Shown here: positions 35,753 through 48,372 of the stretch, piece by piece
Layout of the letters: each line of letters starts with the position of its first letter
How positions within the stretch are numbered: position 1 is the first letter of the stretch
DNA from: Acanthornis magna
Taxonomy: Eukaryota > Chordata > Aves > Passeriformes > Acanthizidae
Reading direction: 5' to 3'
Length of the DNA stretch: 64,000 bases
Assembly: GCA_036785705.1 (NCBI GenBank)
Contig: JAWUZG010000084.1
Span: 14,955,501-15,019,500 of the forward strand
Notes under the pieces: generated by a model
What the model was told of the DNA's origin: nothing
Databases searched by the model: none
Seen by the model: the letters and a program-made list of their open reading frames with translations, nothing else
Translations under genes and position numbers: made by a program

Positions 35753-38629
35753 TCAAAGCCAGTGGGAGAACATAGGAGGAAATCTACAATACTAAGTGGA
35801 ATCTGTCCACTTAATAAATGCACACTAATTTGACTGTCTTTTTAAAATACCCCACTCCTTTACTTTCTTTTCTGTATCTATGACTTGGCATTTGTGACTT
35901 TATTATTGGCACTGTGGCCTTGTGTCTTCATCTGTGAAAAGCTGTGACAGGAAAAAAAAGCCAGGTTATGGCTAAAACTCAGAGGTTGCCACATTACCCT
36001 TCAGGCTTTGATTCTTTCTAGGACAGAGGTTCTTATTCTGGGCAGAAAAATTATACTAGTATGATCAGGAAGAGAACTTGTTTTCTCTGGGCTGCAAGAC
36101 AAGGAACAGGAACAGGTAATGAATGCAGAACTTTTGAGTTAGTGACAGCATTGATGAGGCTAGACTTCTGCAATAGGGGAGAATATTTGGAAATCTGTGG
36201 AGAAGAAGCAGCTGCAATATTGAAATTCATGACCACATAACATGAGAATGTGCTCGTGTCCTAAACCTAGAGGAGTGGTGCTGGACCTGTCTTGAGGGCT
36301 TGCCTTTTGTAATGGTGAGACCTGCAACATGTTGATGACTTACTTGCAGTTAATGTTGCCCAGATAGAAATAGTCCACAAAGACAGCAGCAACCCTCCTC
36401 AAATTTTAGTCCTTACGGCTCCCTGGGGTGTGTAAGCCCTAACCAAGCACTGAAGATGCCCTCAGTCTGCCAGCCCCCTGTCCCCACTGATCACTTGCCT
36501 CCTTGCCCTATGGCCTTCTTTCCAGTTTGCCCCTCACCATGTCCCTGGTCCTGCAGGAAGAAGGGCATCCACATGCCTGAGGGAGGTCCTGCTGCTGACT
36601 ACTGCATGGTCCTGTGCTGGTGAGGGGTCCTTCAGGGCTGGTGGAGAGAAAAATCTGGGCTTTGGCAGGCTTGCAGGGCCTCCTAAAGCTACTTGAAGAG
36701 GCCTCAAGGTCAAAAGTGAGTAACCCCAGCTTTTTTCCAAAATAAAAAGCAAGTCTCTTTCCCTTTGTCCATGCTAGGAACCTAAACATGTGAACTGAAG
36801 TAACCCATTTGCTAAGATTGAATGCATCTGGATGTGTCTGAGTGCATCTGGCCTTCACTTCTCTAGACAGAGGCTGGAGGGGGAGGGGAAGAGAGGTTGG
36901 GAAGGGTTTAGATAGGCAGAAACACACAAAAACACACATATATTTTTAAGGAAACATGAGTCACTTGCACTCCAAGTTTATTCCAAAAAATAAATTCCCA
37001 GACCGCCCTGACTCCTGCCCCCAGCTCTCGAGGCAGGCCCTGTGCAACTGGGTGTGATAAATATGGATAAAAATTGGATACATCTGTGGGGAGGAGAAAA
37101 AATGCTATTTTCCAACCTGCCCTGACATGTTAAGGCCACTGCATTTCTGAGTCGCTCCCCTGTCTCTGAGAGCCCCTCCTGCTGTGGCTGGAGGGGAGCT
37201 CCTGGCCCCCTCATGCTGCCAGCTGTGTGCTGGGCAAGTGCCACCACTTGCTGGGGCTGGGGCGGCATGGCAAGGAAGGGCAGGGGGCAAGATGGTTCAG
37301 TGGCTCACATCCATGTGTCCCACAGGCTCTTCCCACACTGCTCCTGGTGCACGAGCAGTGGGTGTTGGGGGAACCAACCCTCCCTCCAAAGCTCACAGCC
37401 CCACAGCCCTCGTGTCCCACTGCCCATTGCTGTCCTTCTCCCTTGACACTGCTGCCGAGGGGACTCAGTGCTCCATTGCTCTGCGGACCAGATTCTTGCC
37501 ATGAGACAGATGGGCTGCCCCTGCAGGAGGAATTGATGCCCACACAGCTGCCTGACAGCCACAGCCTATGCCCAGGGATGCTCTGTGCCACTCGAACACG
37601 TGCCCTAGAGCCACTCCGCTTGGCCAGTGTGCAAGGTGGCACGTGTCTGAGGGACAGGCCACCGCAGGGACAAGTCAGTGCATGTGGCACACCGGTGAGG
37701 GGAAGCTCTCTGTTCTTGTGACCCAGGAGGAAACTCTGGCAGGAGGCCAGCCTCCCAGGACGGCTGTGGGTGCTCATGGCCAACCTGGTGGGCAGATGAC
37801 CCTGGTCATCACCTGTTCCCTGTGTCCCAAGGGGTCTGCAGGGGAGGGCACTGTGGAGGCGAACCCTCTGCTGTGGCCCCTGGTGAGGTGGGCTCTGAAG
37901 CACCATCCTTGGCACCAACTCTTTATAGTCATTGACATCTGAGTGCCTGCCGATCTGAGAGCTCCCCTGGTAAGAGGAATTGGCAGTGCCCAAATATGCA
38001 GCAGCTTGTAGGGTGGGTGACTTGAGGGCACCTCACCTCCCAGTCCTTAGGGCTGCAGCTCCCAGGAAAGCAGCCCGCGGTGCTGACAGCTGACTGCTGC
38101 AAGCAGGTCCGGACACCTCCAGGTGTAAACAGCCCAGGTTCGTGGCCATAACTACAGCAAATTTGCACTCAACAGTAAATGCTTTTTGCTCAGCCTTATC
38201 AAGATAATACATGCTGGTTCAGCAGAAACTGGAGTGGAGTTTGAGTATAAAAAAGATCGTTCTTCTTTAACAAGGCTTCCCCTTCTAAAGAATAATATTG
38301 GCAGAACTAAATCCCAGATTGGAAACAATGTGTGGGTTTTGTTTTCTTTTTTTCCTTCACTTTTTTTCTCCCTTGCCTTCATTCTTGGTGTTGGGGCTGG
38401 AGAGGAAAATCTCTGTCTTGCCAAACTAAACAAATTACGCTTTACAATTCAGAGACTTAAATGCCTCTTTTTATCATCATTTCCTTAGCACTGAGTGTTG
38501 AGAAAATAAAAGGAGTAATAAGCAAAGTGATTGCATACCTTTTTCTTGATGGCCATTGGCAAACAAATTCAGCCAGTTGTTTCTCTTTAAGGCTATTACG
38601 TTTGCCTGAAAATCATTCCTGGGTAAACA

Positions 38630-38643
38630 TACACACACACACA
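38630..38643 (+). repeat. Short CA microsatellite
   Basis: Seven AC dinucleotides in a row, about 190 bases downstream of the exon 1 donor in intron 1. Confidence 0.85.
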
Positions 38644-38829
38644 GAGACATACACTCCATGCTGACAAGAAAAAAATTACATAAAGCAGAGCCCCTTCTTT
38701 CTATTATTACTGTCCCTGCAGATCTCTCTTACTTCCCATGACAGTGCATGAGATCAAACCCCTCTGACCACACTGAAGGAAAAGGACTCATTCGACCATG
38801 CTGGGAACACACACACTCTCTTACAGTAC

Positions 38830-38902
38830 CTCTTGGCAAGCAGGAGATGAGCAGGAGCTGGAGAAGAGTAAGTCCTACAAGTGTCCAGGGTGCTTGCTCC
38901 AT
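38830..38902 (-). CDS. PAMR1: PAMR1 coding exon 1 (start codon and signal peptide)
   Basis: This exon holds the start codon and the first 24 residues plus one base of codon 25. The encoded peptide starts MEQAPWTLVG, runs through a leucine-rich hydrophobic core (LTLLQLLLIS) and ends CLPR. That is a typical secretory signal peptide and resembles the N-terminus of vertebrate PAMR1. The start was chosen because the hydrophobic core begins about seven residues after it; a methionine further upstream in the same frame would put a non-hydrophobic leader first. The exon ends CCAAGAG followed by the donor GTACTG. The leftover G joins AG at the start of exon 2 to give Glu, restoring the family sequence PREYTVINE. 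A stronger-looking GTAAGA lies six bases downstream, but using it would add residues and break the frame. PAMR1 is a secreted mosaic protein with an inactive serine-protease-like domain, linked by its name to muscle regeneration. A separate 5' untranslated exon could exist and was not seen. Confidence 0.88.
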
Positions 38903-39156
38903 ACTGCCCAGGCCAGTGCAGCGGTGTGACTGTTCGGGAAGGGAAAGCAGGCAAACAGCTTTTACTGGGACCTCACCAGCTCCAGGCTGCGAGGGATCTC
39001 GGATTTCAGACCTCAGCACGCTCCCATCCTCACCAGAGGGGAACTACCTTCAAGAGACTTCTCAGGCGTCCAGAAGCACACGTCACCCCAAACCTCTCCA
39101 ACTGCTGCCTTAACCCTTTCTGGACTCTGGCAACAGATCCCTTTTGTGATGGGTTT

Positions 39157-39161
39157 ATTGG
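39157..39161 (-). promoter_or_regulatory. CCAAT-box-like site upstream of PAMR1 exon 1
   Basis: The minus-strand reading GAGCCAATAAACCC lies about 255 bases upstream of the start codon. No clear TATA box and no CpG island are seen here, so the transcription start is unknown. This is a weak, common motif and may be chance. Confidence 0.2.
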
Positions 39162-41929
39162 CTCAGTGCTCAGCTCGGAGATAGCAACTTCCCTTATGTA
39201 AAGAAAGATGTTTTAAAGGGGGGAGAAAGAGAAATGCAGATATCTCTTTATATGAGCCATCCCAGTTGCTGCGGGTGAGCTGAAGTTACAGACATCTCCA
39301 GAAGGAGGCACTTTGTACTTGCTCCCTTTGGGCTTGTGGGGGTTGATGCAATCCCAGGGTGTGGCAAGGCTGGGTGTGGGGTGGGTGCACAGAGGGATGC
39401 CTATCCCCCACTCCTGCGATTGGGCAGCCTGGCCAAGTGACACGGTTCACTTTACGATGTGCTTAAAATAGCCGTGCATTTTTATGGTGGGGCAGATGAA
39501 TGAATGAGGCTCAGTAAAAGTTCACTCCACAGTGGATGAAAACCACAACACACAGAAGGAATCACTTGGCATACATGTGCTTGTGCTAGTCAAAACCTTT
39601 TTACAGAGTCCATTTCTGCCAGGAAACACAATTTTGGCAAAATTGAAATGTTTTGTCGGAACATGTTGATATTGAGGAAATGTTTAATCCAAACAAAGGA
39701 GACCACTTAGTTTGGATTTTATCTTTGTGTCATATTTTGTTTTGTCTTTTCTATTAGCACATGCTACTGACTTTTTTCTGGTCTTCAATCCATATTTCAT
39801 AGAAGTATACTTTATTTTCTCTAATATTTTTCTTGAACAATTTTTTAATACTTTCCAAAGGACATATTTTTCACCTCTAAATCAGACTTTCTCAATTTAA
39901 TTTCTGTAGCAAGTTTTCAAAATTTACATATATTATGAGGGGGGGAAATTGAAAAATTGGCATTTTCTTTAGAGTAGGAAATCAAGTAACCCAAAATGCT
40001 TTAAGAAATACCTACAGCAGTTTGTAAAACTCAGGCATGTTGAACAGCCTCAAAACTTTGAGAGCCATCGCCAATGGAAACCTTGAGTAGTTTAGTGCAG
40101 TGCAGAATCCCTTACACCTTCAGGTGGTCTTTCATGGAGTGAATTCCTTTAACCAGACATCTCTCTAGTTTACGCTTGTCTGTCTGCCAACCTCTTGACT
40201 TTGCACTGTGGACTGTCATTTTAGGGTTTGCGCACCTTCCATATAAAACAATACCAAAGGATTTTTTCTGAATCTCTTAACACTGATACAAACCCACCAC
40301 TGAGGATACCAGTATAAGAAGACCTGAGATAGGTGCCAAGATTTTAACCATTATGGCACATAATCCTTGCTGAGCCAGCCTGGCTGCTGGCCTGGGTGCT
40401 TGGCAGCTCAGGAAGAGGCCACCAAAGCTCTGTAAGTCCCACTGGGACTTACCATGGCTCAGTTACTGCATTCTCCTGGAGCCCTTGATGTACATCTCTT
40501 GCCCCAGGGTCCTGAAACACTGCCTTGGTGGTCCCCTGCTCCTTTCTGATCATTCATATGTATGCTCTAAACTCCTTCCTAATTCCAGCTTTGGCTTCCT
40601 GTAACAGGCCATTGCTTGTCAGTGGCAGGAGGAAAAAAAACTGGGGAAAAAATGAAGCCCCAAAAGCAGATGAAAACGGTGAAAATGAGAAGCTCTTACA
40701 TCTTCATAAAGAAACACAAAGCTATTTTAAAGCCTGTGGAATCATGATTAGTTTATTTCCTAGCCATTTCTTCCAGTAAGCAATTAAATTATTTAAATTA
40801 TTTTTGGACTGAAAGTTGACTTACAGAGATGTCTGAGGCTTAGGTAACTCTGAGGGGGAGACTCATGAGGATGTAAGCCAAAATCTGGTATGTAAAGTGA
40901 ATGGAAATCCCAGAGCACCAAATGAGGCTGGACGCAGGGAAACAGAGTGCTAAGGCCAGAAACAGAGGACCTAATACTTGGTTTCGTGAAGGCCAGAACC
41001 ACTGGGGAAAATATACCCACAAGGGCCACAACTATTTATTTGAGTCAGTTCCTGTGGCAAGACATTCAACATGGTAGAAAAGGAGTAGCTGAAATTGTGT
41101 CTTTGTCCTTTGCAGGGATCAGGTCTGCAGGGACACCTTCTATTTTAGGGTGGAAAAATGGTCCTTTCTGTTCTATGGAGTGTGAACTAAAGGGTTAACT
41201 GGTAGGTTTATGACACCTTTTTTTCCTTCTTGTCTCTGAGGGAAGGGTACTTTATGCCACCAGAATATGTAACCACACTCAGTATTATCCCACAGTGCTT
41301 CACTTAGCTTGGCACCTTGCAAAATTAGTTTCGTTGGTGGATCCACTGCCTCCTTAGAGAATGGCTCGGCAGCCAAACGAGAGAATGCAGTCATGATCCC
41401 ACAAGTTTGCACATGGCCTATTTACATGGGTTGTCTGTTGGGATGTAGCTTTAGTCCCGGGAATGACTTGGGGCAACTTACACAGTGCTCCTGAATGCAC
41501 TTCTTGCATTCCTATTAAGAGGCAGGGACCAAACCAGGCACAGTGCACCAGCCAAATATTTCAGGTTGTATGTAATCCCCCATGAAAGAAAGCTAAAAGC
41601 TCTTAACCATGTGTCTGTGCTGCTGAGGAATCTTGCCGTAGCATTTGGCTTCAATGTTTGTATCTGCCTTACTGTTGGATGTAAAGGTTTGGAAAGTACA
41701 TTCCACTGAAACTGAATTGTAAAACAGAGTGCTGCAAAAACTGATAGAGTTATAATGTATTAATAATAATTTCCAAGTGCCTAGCAATCCATTTCAACCT
41801 GGAGTAAAACAAGACCTTTAATAATTAATAATTGACCACTGAGTGAATAATTAATGTGCAATTAATACCACTAGCTCATGTCTCTAATAATCTGTCATGA
41901 AATCTGAAAAGCACTGTGTAGTCCAACCT

Positions 41930-42080
41930 GCAGGAACAGAAAGAATGCCACCATTTTATATTGGGGGAAAGTGACATGCAGGGATATGAGCTGAGGCACA
42001 TATCCTGAAACAGTGGCAGGTCCAGCGTGGAACTCAGTAACTTCATCCCATTTGGTACTTGTAGCTCTGGACTGCCTTGC
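41930..42080 (+). repeat. MIR-like fragment (weak)
   Basis: CCACCATTTTATATTGGGGG, AAAGTGACATGC, CAGTGGCAGGTCCAGCGTGG and AACTCAGTAAC resemble the MIR core in order and spacing, but divergence is high. Confidence 0.35.
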
Positions 42081-45000
42081 TTGAGAGGACTTAGTGAAGA
42101 ATAATTAAGGATGGATATATAGTTCTGAATAAATTCAATCTGGGCTTGAAATAAAAATGATTGCTTTTCAGTCTTTAAAATTTTAGTGAACTTTTTTATT
42201 TCCCCCCAAACTACGGAAGTCTCTTGTTTCTGCTACTGGAACATTGCCAGAAAAATTTCTGCTTTTATGACTGCTGCTCAGATGGTTCTGTCCCAAATGG
42301 CCTTGATCCTCTTCCAAAGCTCCAGATATTCTGCTAGAAGGAAATCTGTGATTTTCAATGTTATTAATTTCTGCTACTACAGATTAGATGCCTTCACAGG
42401 ACATCCTTCTTACAAGAACATTTGGAGCTCATTTCTCTTTTTATAGGCAAGATTCCCACTTAACTAGAAGAGTCTTCTGCCAAAGAAAGAATTTGAATCA
42501 TCTGGACTCAAACATGCTCTCAAGAGGGTTGTTGGAGTTAGGTCTTGAACCTTAGTGACTGCCCAATAATACCCATCCCACTCAAGCAATATATGAAGAA
42601 ACCACCAGAAAGACATCATAAAAGAAAATGGACCCATTGAGAGGCTGGAAAGGGCTTGTATCTCAGGGGGAAATGAAGTTCAAATGAAACTCAGATCTGG
42701 CACTTTAGGAGTAACAACAAGAAAGGTTAATGAAAGATTAGCAGTAGTATTTTACTTCTCTCTTCAAAGCATTGTTGTCCAATGTCCAATGCACTCCTTT
42801 TAGAGGAGAGATTATAAAGTGCTTGCCTTTAAAACAAAGCTTTTAAACTAAATTCCAGACCTTACTGTAATATCTGAGGAACATTTATAAGTTCCTAGGA
42901 TTATCAGGAGTATACTTTGCCCTTTGGGCTTCAAGTTCTGCCAAACGTGTGGAATGCAAATATCCAGCATTATGAATTACATTGGAATGGTGGCAGCCTA
43001 CACACATAGGCACCTACAGAAAAGGGCATTTTGTTTGGATTTTTCTGGCCCGAGCTCTGCAAAATATTCCCATTTCTCTGTGGGATATTAAGCCTCAGTG
43101 ACTGAAGCACCACCATCCAGGAGAGCTAACTGGGTGTGAATAAAAGTAGTCAAAAGAGCTGTGAGCTGCAGTGCCAGCACACAATACAGTCCTTGATGTA
43201 ATGGGACGTGTAATGACAATGATAATGCTTGTATTTGTTAGAAAGATTTTGTCAGGAAAATTGAAACAGTTTAAAGTTTGTGATTCCAAATATATTTCTG
43301 GACAGGTCAGCAGTAAAGTATGGCCAGAAAAATGTGACTGCTTAATGGCACCTACCAAGCAATATGCTTTTTTTCAGTTATTATTGCTTGTCTTTGTCTG
43401 GATGTTTTTTTCAGTGATCCTTCTGTGTTTCACTTTTGTGTGCAGTCTGTGATAATCTTCACCATAGCAACATGTAAGAAAATAAACAGGTGGAATATTT
43501 GGCTTGAAATTAAAACTAGCCAGTAGTCAATCCTACTTAACAATCAGTCGGACACTGATATTTCTGTCTAAGGGGATAATAAAAAAGGGCTGCAATTATT
43601 TATTTCCCTATGGGAAATTAACAGTCTGTACATTCAGTCATTCTTGTGATACAGATTTTTGGTTTGAAGGCTAACAAATAAGGCTTTCTAGGTTAATTAA
43701 TAAAACTTTTAGTCTGTATAACAAATTCAAACTGATCACTGAAACATCAGAGACACAGAAGATTAGGAATAGTTTTGATTTTATTTAAGTTGGACTTATG
43801 TTTTATGGTCTTGGGTACATGTGAATCAAGAGGGAAGCCAAGAAAAGAGTAAAGTTTTGGGACAGAAACCTAACCATGTTCCACCGAGAAGGCCAACTGC
43901 AGCATGAAGTCCAGTCAGATGAATGCATGCATGAAATAAAGGTCAGAAAAATGTATGTGGGAAATAGTTGGTGAAAGGTCACCTTTTCAGAGGTGCTAAG
44001 TATCTGATTTTTCAAACTGCAAGTGTAAAAGTATAGCAGTTCTGGAAATATGATTCACACAAGCTGTAACTACATTGCAGGTAGATTATGGAGATAATGG
44101 AGTGATGTAAGACTTGAGCAGTGCTGTCTAACAAATTAAGAGCTTAGTCTGAAGTACAGCTTTTTTGTCAACTCCTTTTCTCCTTTCATTGATCCCCATA
44201 AAAATTGAAATTAAGGCTCACTTTCACTGTCCCTGTAGGTCAAATTTGCCAAAATGTCCCTAGCAAGGTTCTGTGAAAATGTCTATCTGAGAACAACAGT
44301 GAAATTCTAATAACAAGGAGTAACAAAACCATTCACCTTTTATGCAGTTGTTTTACATGTCATACAAGTAAATAATCAGGAAATGTACAGTAACAGACCA
44401 TTTATCTTCCTGATGCAATTTTTGGGAGTTCTGCTGTTCATCATTTAACACCATCTTACACTAATCAATTCTCAGGCTTTTTGTACTTCTCCCTTGATTG
44501 ACTTGACGGACCTTGACAAAAAGGGAGAGACTGAAATAAGATGACAAAAATGATAAAAAGAAATATATATAACGATTCAGAAAGAGAGAGCAAGATTACT
44601 CCAACTAATAGATGAAGTGGCTGAGATCTTTCAGACCAGTAGTCCATTCTGAGAACAGTTGGACAAGGTCACCAGGGGATTGCAAAATTTGATCTCATGT
44701 TATAAAAATATATACTGCTCAAAATCTCAGACCAATGTGCAGTCATGTCATCAATTTTTATTTAAAAAAAAATCATCACCATCTTCAGCTACTACAAAAC
44801 CAAGTGCTGAGAAGCAAGTTGCTGAAACGTACCATTTTGTCTACCTTTTCTGTCCCTACAAACATTGATGTGCCACTTGACAGTCCTGATGGTCCTGCTC
44901 CCACATATTTACTCTCCATGTCATCCTTGTCATCTTTGAACTCTGGTGTGCCAGACCACAACTGATGTTTCACTTAAAAAATGTAGCAGAAGATCCCTAA

Positions 45001-47753
45001 CAATTTTTCTTTTATTATTTTTTAGGCAGTGATATTGGGATATGAATCAGATCATATGTTGGTAAATACTGTCCCTCTGTATTTAAACTGTGCATAATTC
45101 TGAAGCACAAATCCCACCCATTGCCCTTACATAATTCTTATGGGAAAATTTGATTTGCATCTCTGAAATCACCAACTGTGGCACTTTTCAGGAATGCATG
45201 CTCAGCGAGTAGTAGGCTATGTTTATATCAGGAAATCCCTCTCGGTGTATTGAGTACCACAGAAAAATGCATCTTGGTATAATTCTGTTACTTACATAGC
45301 TATATAAACTAGGGAGGTTTAGAAGACTTGTAAGATGTTATTCAAGTAAAAATACTCTGAACTAAAAAAGTTTATTCAAGTTAATAGAAGACTTTGTGTA
45401 GCTCATAAGATATCTGTTTGAAATATCCATGAACAGTGCTTCAGAGTCACTGGAAGAGTGACAGGAATTTCTGATTCCTAAACCCTTCAAAATATATTAT
45501 TAATAGGTGTATCAGAGTTTTTAGCAAGTATTTATGTAGCAGCCTTCAGGATTAGAAATCAACACTGCTTCTTTGCTTTAAAGATTGAAAAAATTCAGTT
45601 GAAACAAAGTAAAAGATTTTTCCACACCATTGTTGCTTCCCTTGGCTTTTAGCATTCAGTGGTGTGCAAGTTGACAGAGAGGGTATTGATTTTTACTACT
45701 TCGAACATTTCTTGGTAGAAAAGGAGCGATAAAAAACAGTAGAAAAGAAATAATAGCAATTCTTGTTTTCTCCAGCAGGCCTTTGATCTTACAAGTTTGA
45801 GCAGTAAAAGATAGGAATAGTCTATTCCATTGCACTCTGTCCTGCTTGAAAATCCACCTTTCTCCATCTTTTTTATTATTTCTCTATCTTGAAGCCTCAA
45901 TGAGAGCATGTGCTTCATGACAGCACAGGTTTAAACTTTCTATATGAGACCTTCACAAACTCCCATTGCACTACAACATTTAAAATCATTCAAGAAAAGA
46001 AAAATCTATGCAGAAAAATCTGCTTCAAGTAGTTTAAACAGCTTCAGGAAGGACCTTAGAAGGGCCAGTCTTGGATCCAGTAGTGAACTTTTCGTTTCTG
46101 CTACAGAGTATATGTTGGGGGGGGGTTATTCCTATATATTTGGTTCTGCCCATAATACCTTTGTTTATATTCAGTCACTGTTTTCTGTGTGAAGAATCTC
46201 TTGGCCATTGACATTTGGTTTAGATTTCTTTTCATGTATTTTTAATCAAAAGAAAACTTGATCCAAAGCCAGGCAGATTGAGCTGGTTTGGGTTGCCATT
46301 CATCATGAAGCAAAAAATAGTCTGCTTCTGCAAAGTGCACATGCCAGAAGGGTGGCAGGATCTGGCCTTTGGTGCCAGCCCTGCTCTGCTGTTCCAGCAG
46401 AGTAAAGCCTTAGTGGCCAGCGCAGATGAGCTGCTTTATGTGTTTTATGATTTTATCAACCAAAATAAGCCATGTAGGCCTCACTGTAAAGAAATAAATG
46501 GGAACAATAGGATGCACATGACAGAGATCTGCATATTCCCAGCTATCTGCAGGGTATTTTGTATTGTATTGTCCTCTTCCTCCCTGTGATCACAGCTAAG
46601 GTGGATCCAATGCTTTCTTTTACTGCTTTTCCCTTTGAAGTATGACCTATCAACTGCAAAAAGAAGAAGAAAATATAAATCAAAATGCCTTTATAAACAG
46701 TACCTAGGAATAAGCTGGTGAGACTTTTTTTTTCCCTGTGTGTAGGCATAAAGATTTTAATCAGTTTAAGATTCTTTTATAAGGTCACAGTGCTCAGTAT
46801 GATTAACTAGATATGAAATTTGGCAGGCAATACATTCATAATATGATCTAATCATGTTTGGTAGTGTGGGGAGGGAAAGAAAGAAATTGGCTGAGAGAAG
46901 ATTGCTTAAAAGTTGGCAACTTTGCAAATACTGTAACTTCTCTATGGAAATCTCATCAGAATGATGAGCCAGCCATCTTTTCCAAGCTTGTGCAGAAATT
47001 TTCCTTTCAAAATATTTGTGCCTGAGAGATAATGGATGACTTCTATTACTGGATGGCTCCTGCAGTGCACTTTCAGGACTAACCTGAAGTATCCCCTGCT
47101 ATTTCATTATTGGACCACAAACTGCTTTGCCAAAAAGCCTCACTCCTCAATCCTTCCTTTTTTTTTCAGGCCTAGGGCTCATAGATCTGCTGGAATATTG
47201 TCACATAAATGCAGTCAGGCCAGACAAGATTAAGCATCCTCTTTGTATAGCATTGTGCCTCCAGAAATGACCAAATAATTCCTTATTACTTCAACAGATA
47301 AAACCAGTGAACTTATTGGGATAACCTTTCTAGCTCACAGTTCTATCTTGTTCTCCACTAATAAAGGCCAACTCAGCTCCTGAAGTGTTTTTGGTATAGT
47401 AATTATATTGCTTACCTCTTGCTCTCTCTCTATATATATAATGTCTCTTTTAAACTTGTTAAGGTTTCGCTCCCAGAAATACGTGGTGGAATTATCAATT
47501 ATCTAACTTACTTTGCACCAAGACTAATTTTTCTGGTCAGGTTTGAACTTCCTACCTTCTCTTTCATTAAGTTACCTTTGTTTCCTAAAAACCAAGACAA
47601 ACAGCTAAACCCTACCTCTAACATTTTCTTGACTCATCAAGTTCCTGAACTTCTGTCTTCACGTGTGCAGTTCCATTATTTATGATGTGGATCTCACATG
47701 CAGCCTTTTTGGTATGAGCAATCATTGTGAATATCACCTGCTTTTACCACAGG

Positions 47754-47780
47754 AATCTTTTTTTCTTTTTTTTTTTTTTT
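47754..47780 (+). repeat. T-rich tract
   Basis: A run of T interrupted by one C in the upstream flank. Confidence 0.8.
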
Positions 47781-48287
47781 CTATATGTCTTTATGCCCTT
47801 TGTCCCCATAGGCTCAAATATCTAGGCACTAGGTCCCACTGCAACATCAGTATGAAGTGTCTGAAATTCTTGCACCAAAAATATTGCTTACATTATAAAT
47901 GAGAAATAATAGCACTACTGTCAGTAAAGAATGATTCATCATTCTGTAAGGCTTTGGCAACATGACAAAGGGAAAATATTCAGGAAAAGAGAATATTTTC
48001 CCAGTGTTGGTAAAATGTTCAATAAAATAAATATGATCTCCCTGGGGATCACAGGAAATGAACATCTAATTTCAGCCTTCACAGAAAAGTGTCACTGTTT
48101 CTTTTGTTCTTTGTAACTCTACAGAATAAGGGATGTATTTATAGAAGATTAATATCTAGATAGTGGGTTTCCCAGGAAAGATATTTGCCATTGCTGCACT
48201 CTCTTTTGACTCTTCATAAATTTACACATGGGTGTTCTGAGTATTAATTGCCAGACAGTCATGTGTTGCAGCCTTGGGCACACACTC

Positions 48288-48372
48288 TTCATAGAATTAT
48301 AGAATCATAGCAAATTCTGAGCTGGAAGGGATCCACAAGGATCACTGAAGTCCAGCTCCTGGCTCTAGACTA
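48288..48372 (-). mobile_element. CR1 LINE 3' tail
   Basis: The plus strand reads ATAGAATTATAGAATCATAG, then GAGCTGGAAGGGATCC and AGTCCAGCTCC, which is the reverse complement of a CR1 3' terminus. Confidence 0.85.

Larger units (their letters stand above)
30316..38829 (-). other. PAMR1: PAMR1 intron 1
   Basis: An 8514-nt intron between the signal-peptide exon and exon 2. It holds a MIR-like fragment near 31.9 kb, a CR1 3' end near 32.5 kb, a poly-A run at 35.74 kb and a GC-rich stretch at about 37.0-38.1 kb. That stretch carries long but unconvincing open frames on both strands. First introns often hold enhancers; nothing here proves one. Confidence 0.82.

Noticed and set aside
37211..37993. 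260-codon minus-strand open frame
   Set aside because: It is GC-rich, overlaps several plus-strand frames of similar length, shows no recognisable domain or signal and lies inside PAMR1 intron 1.
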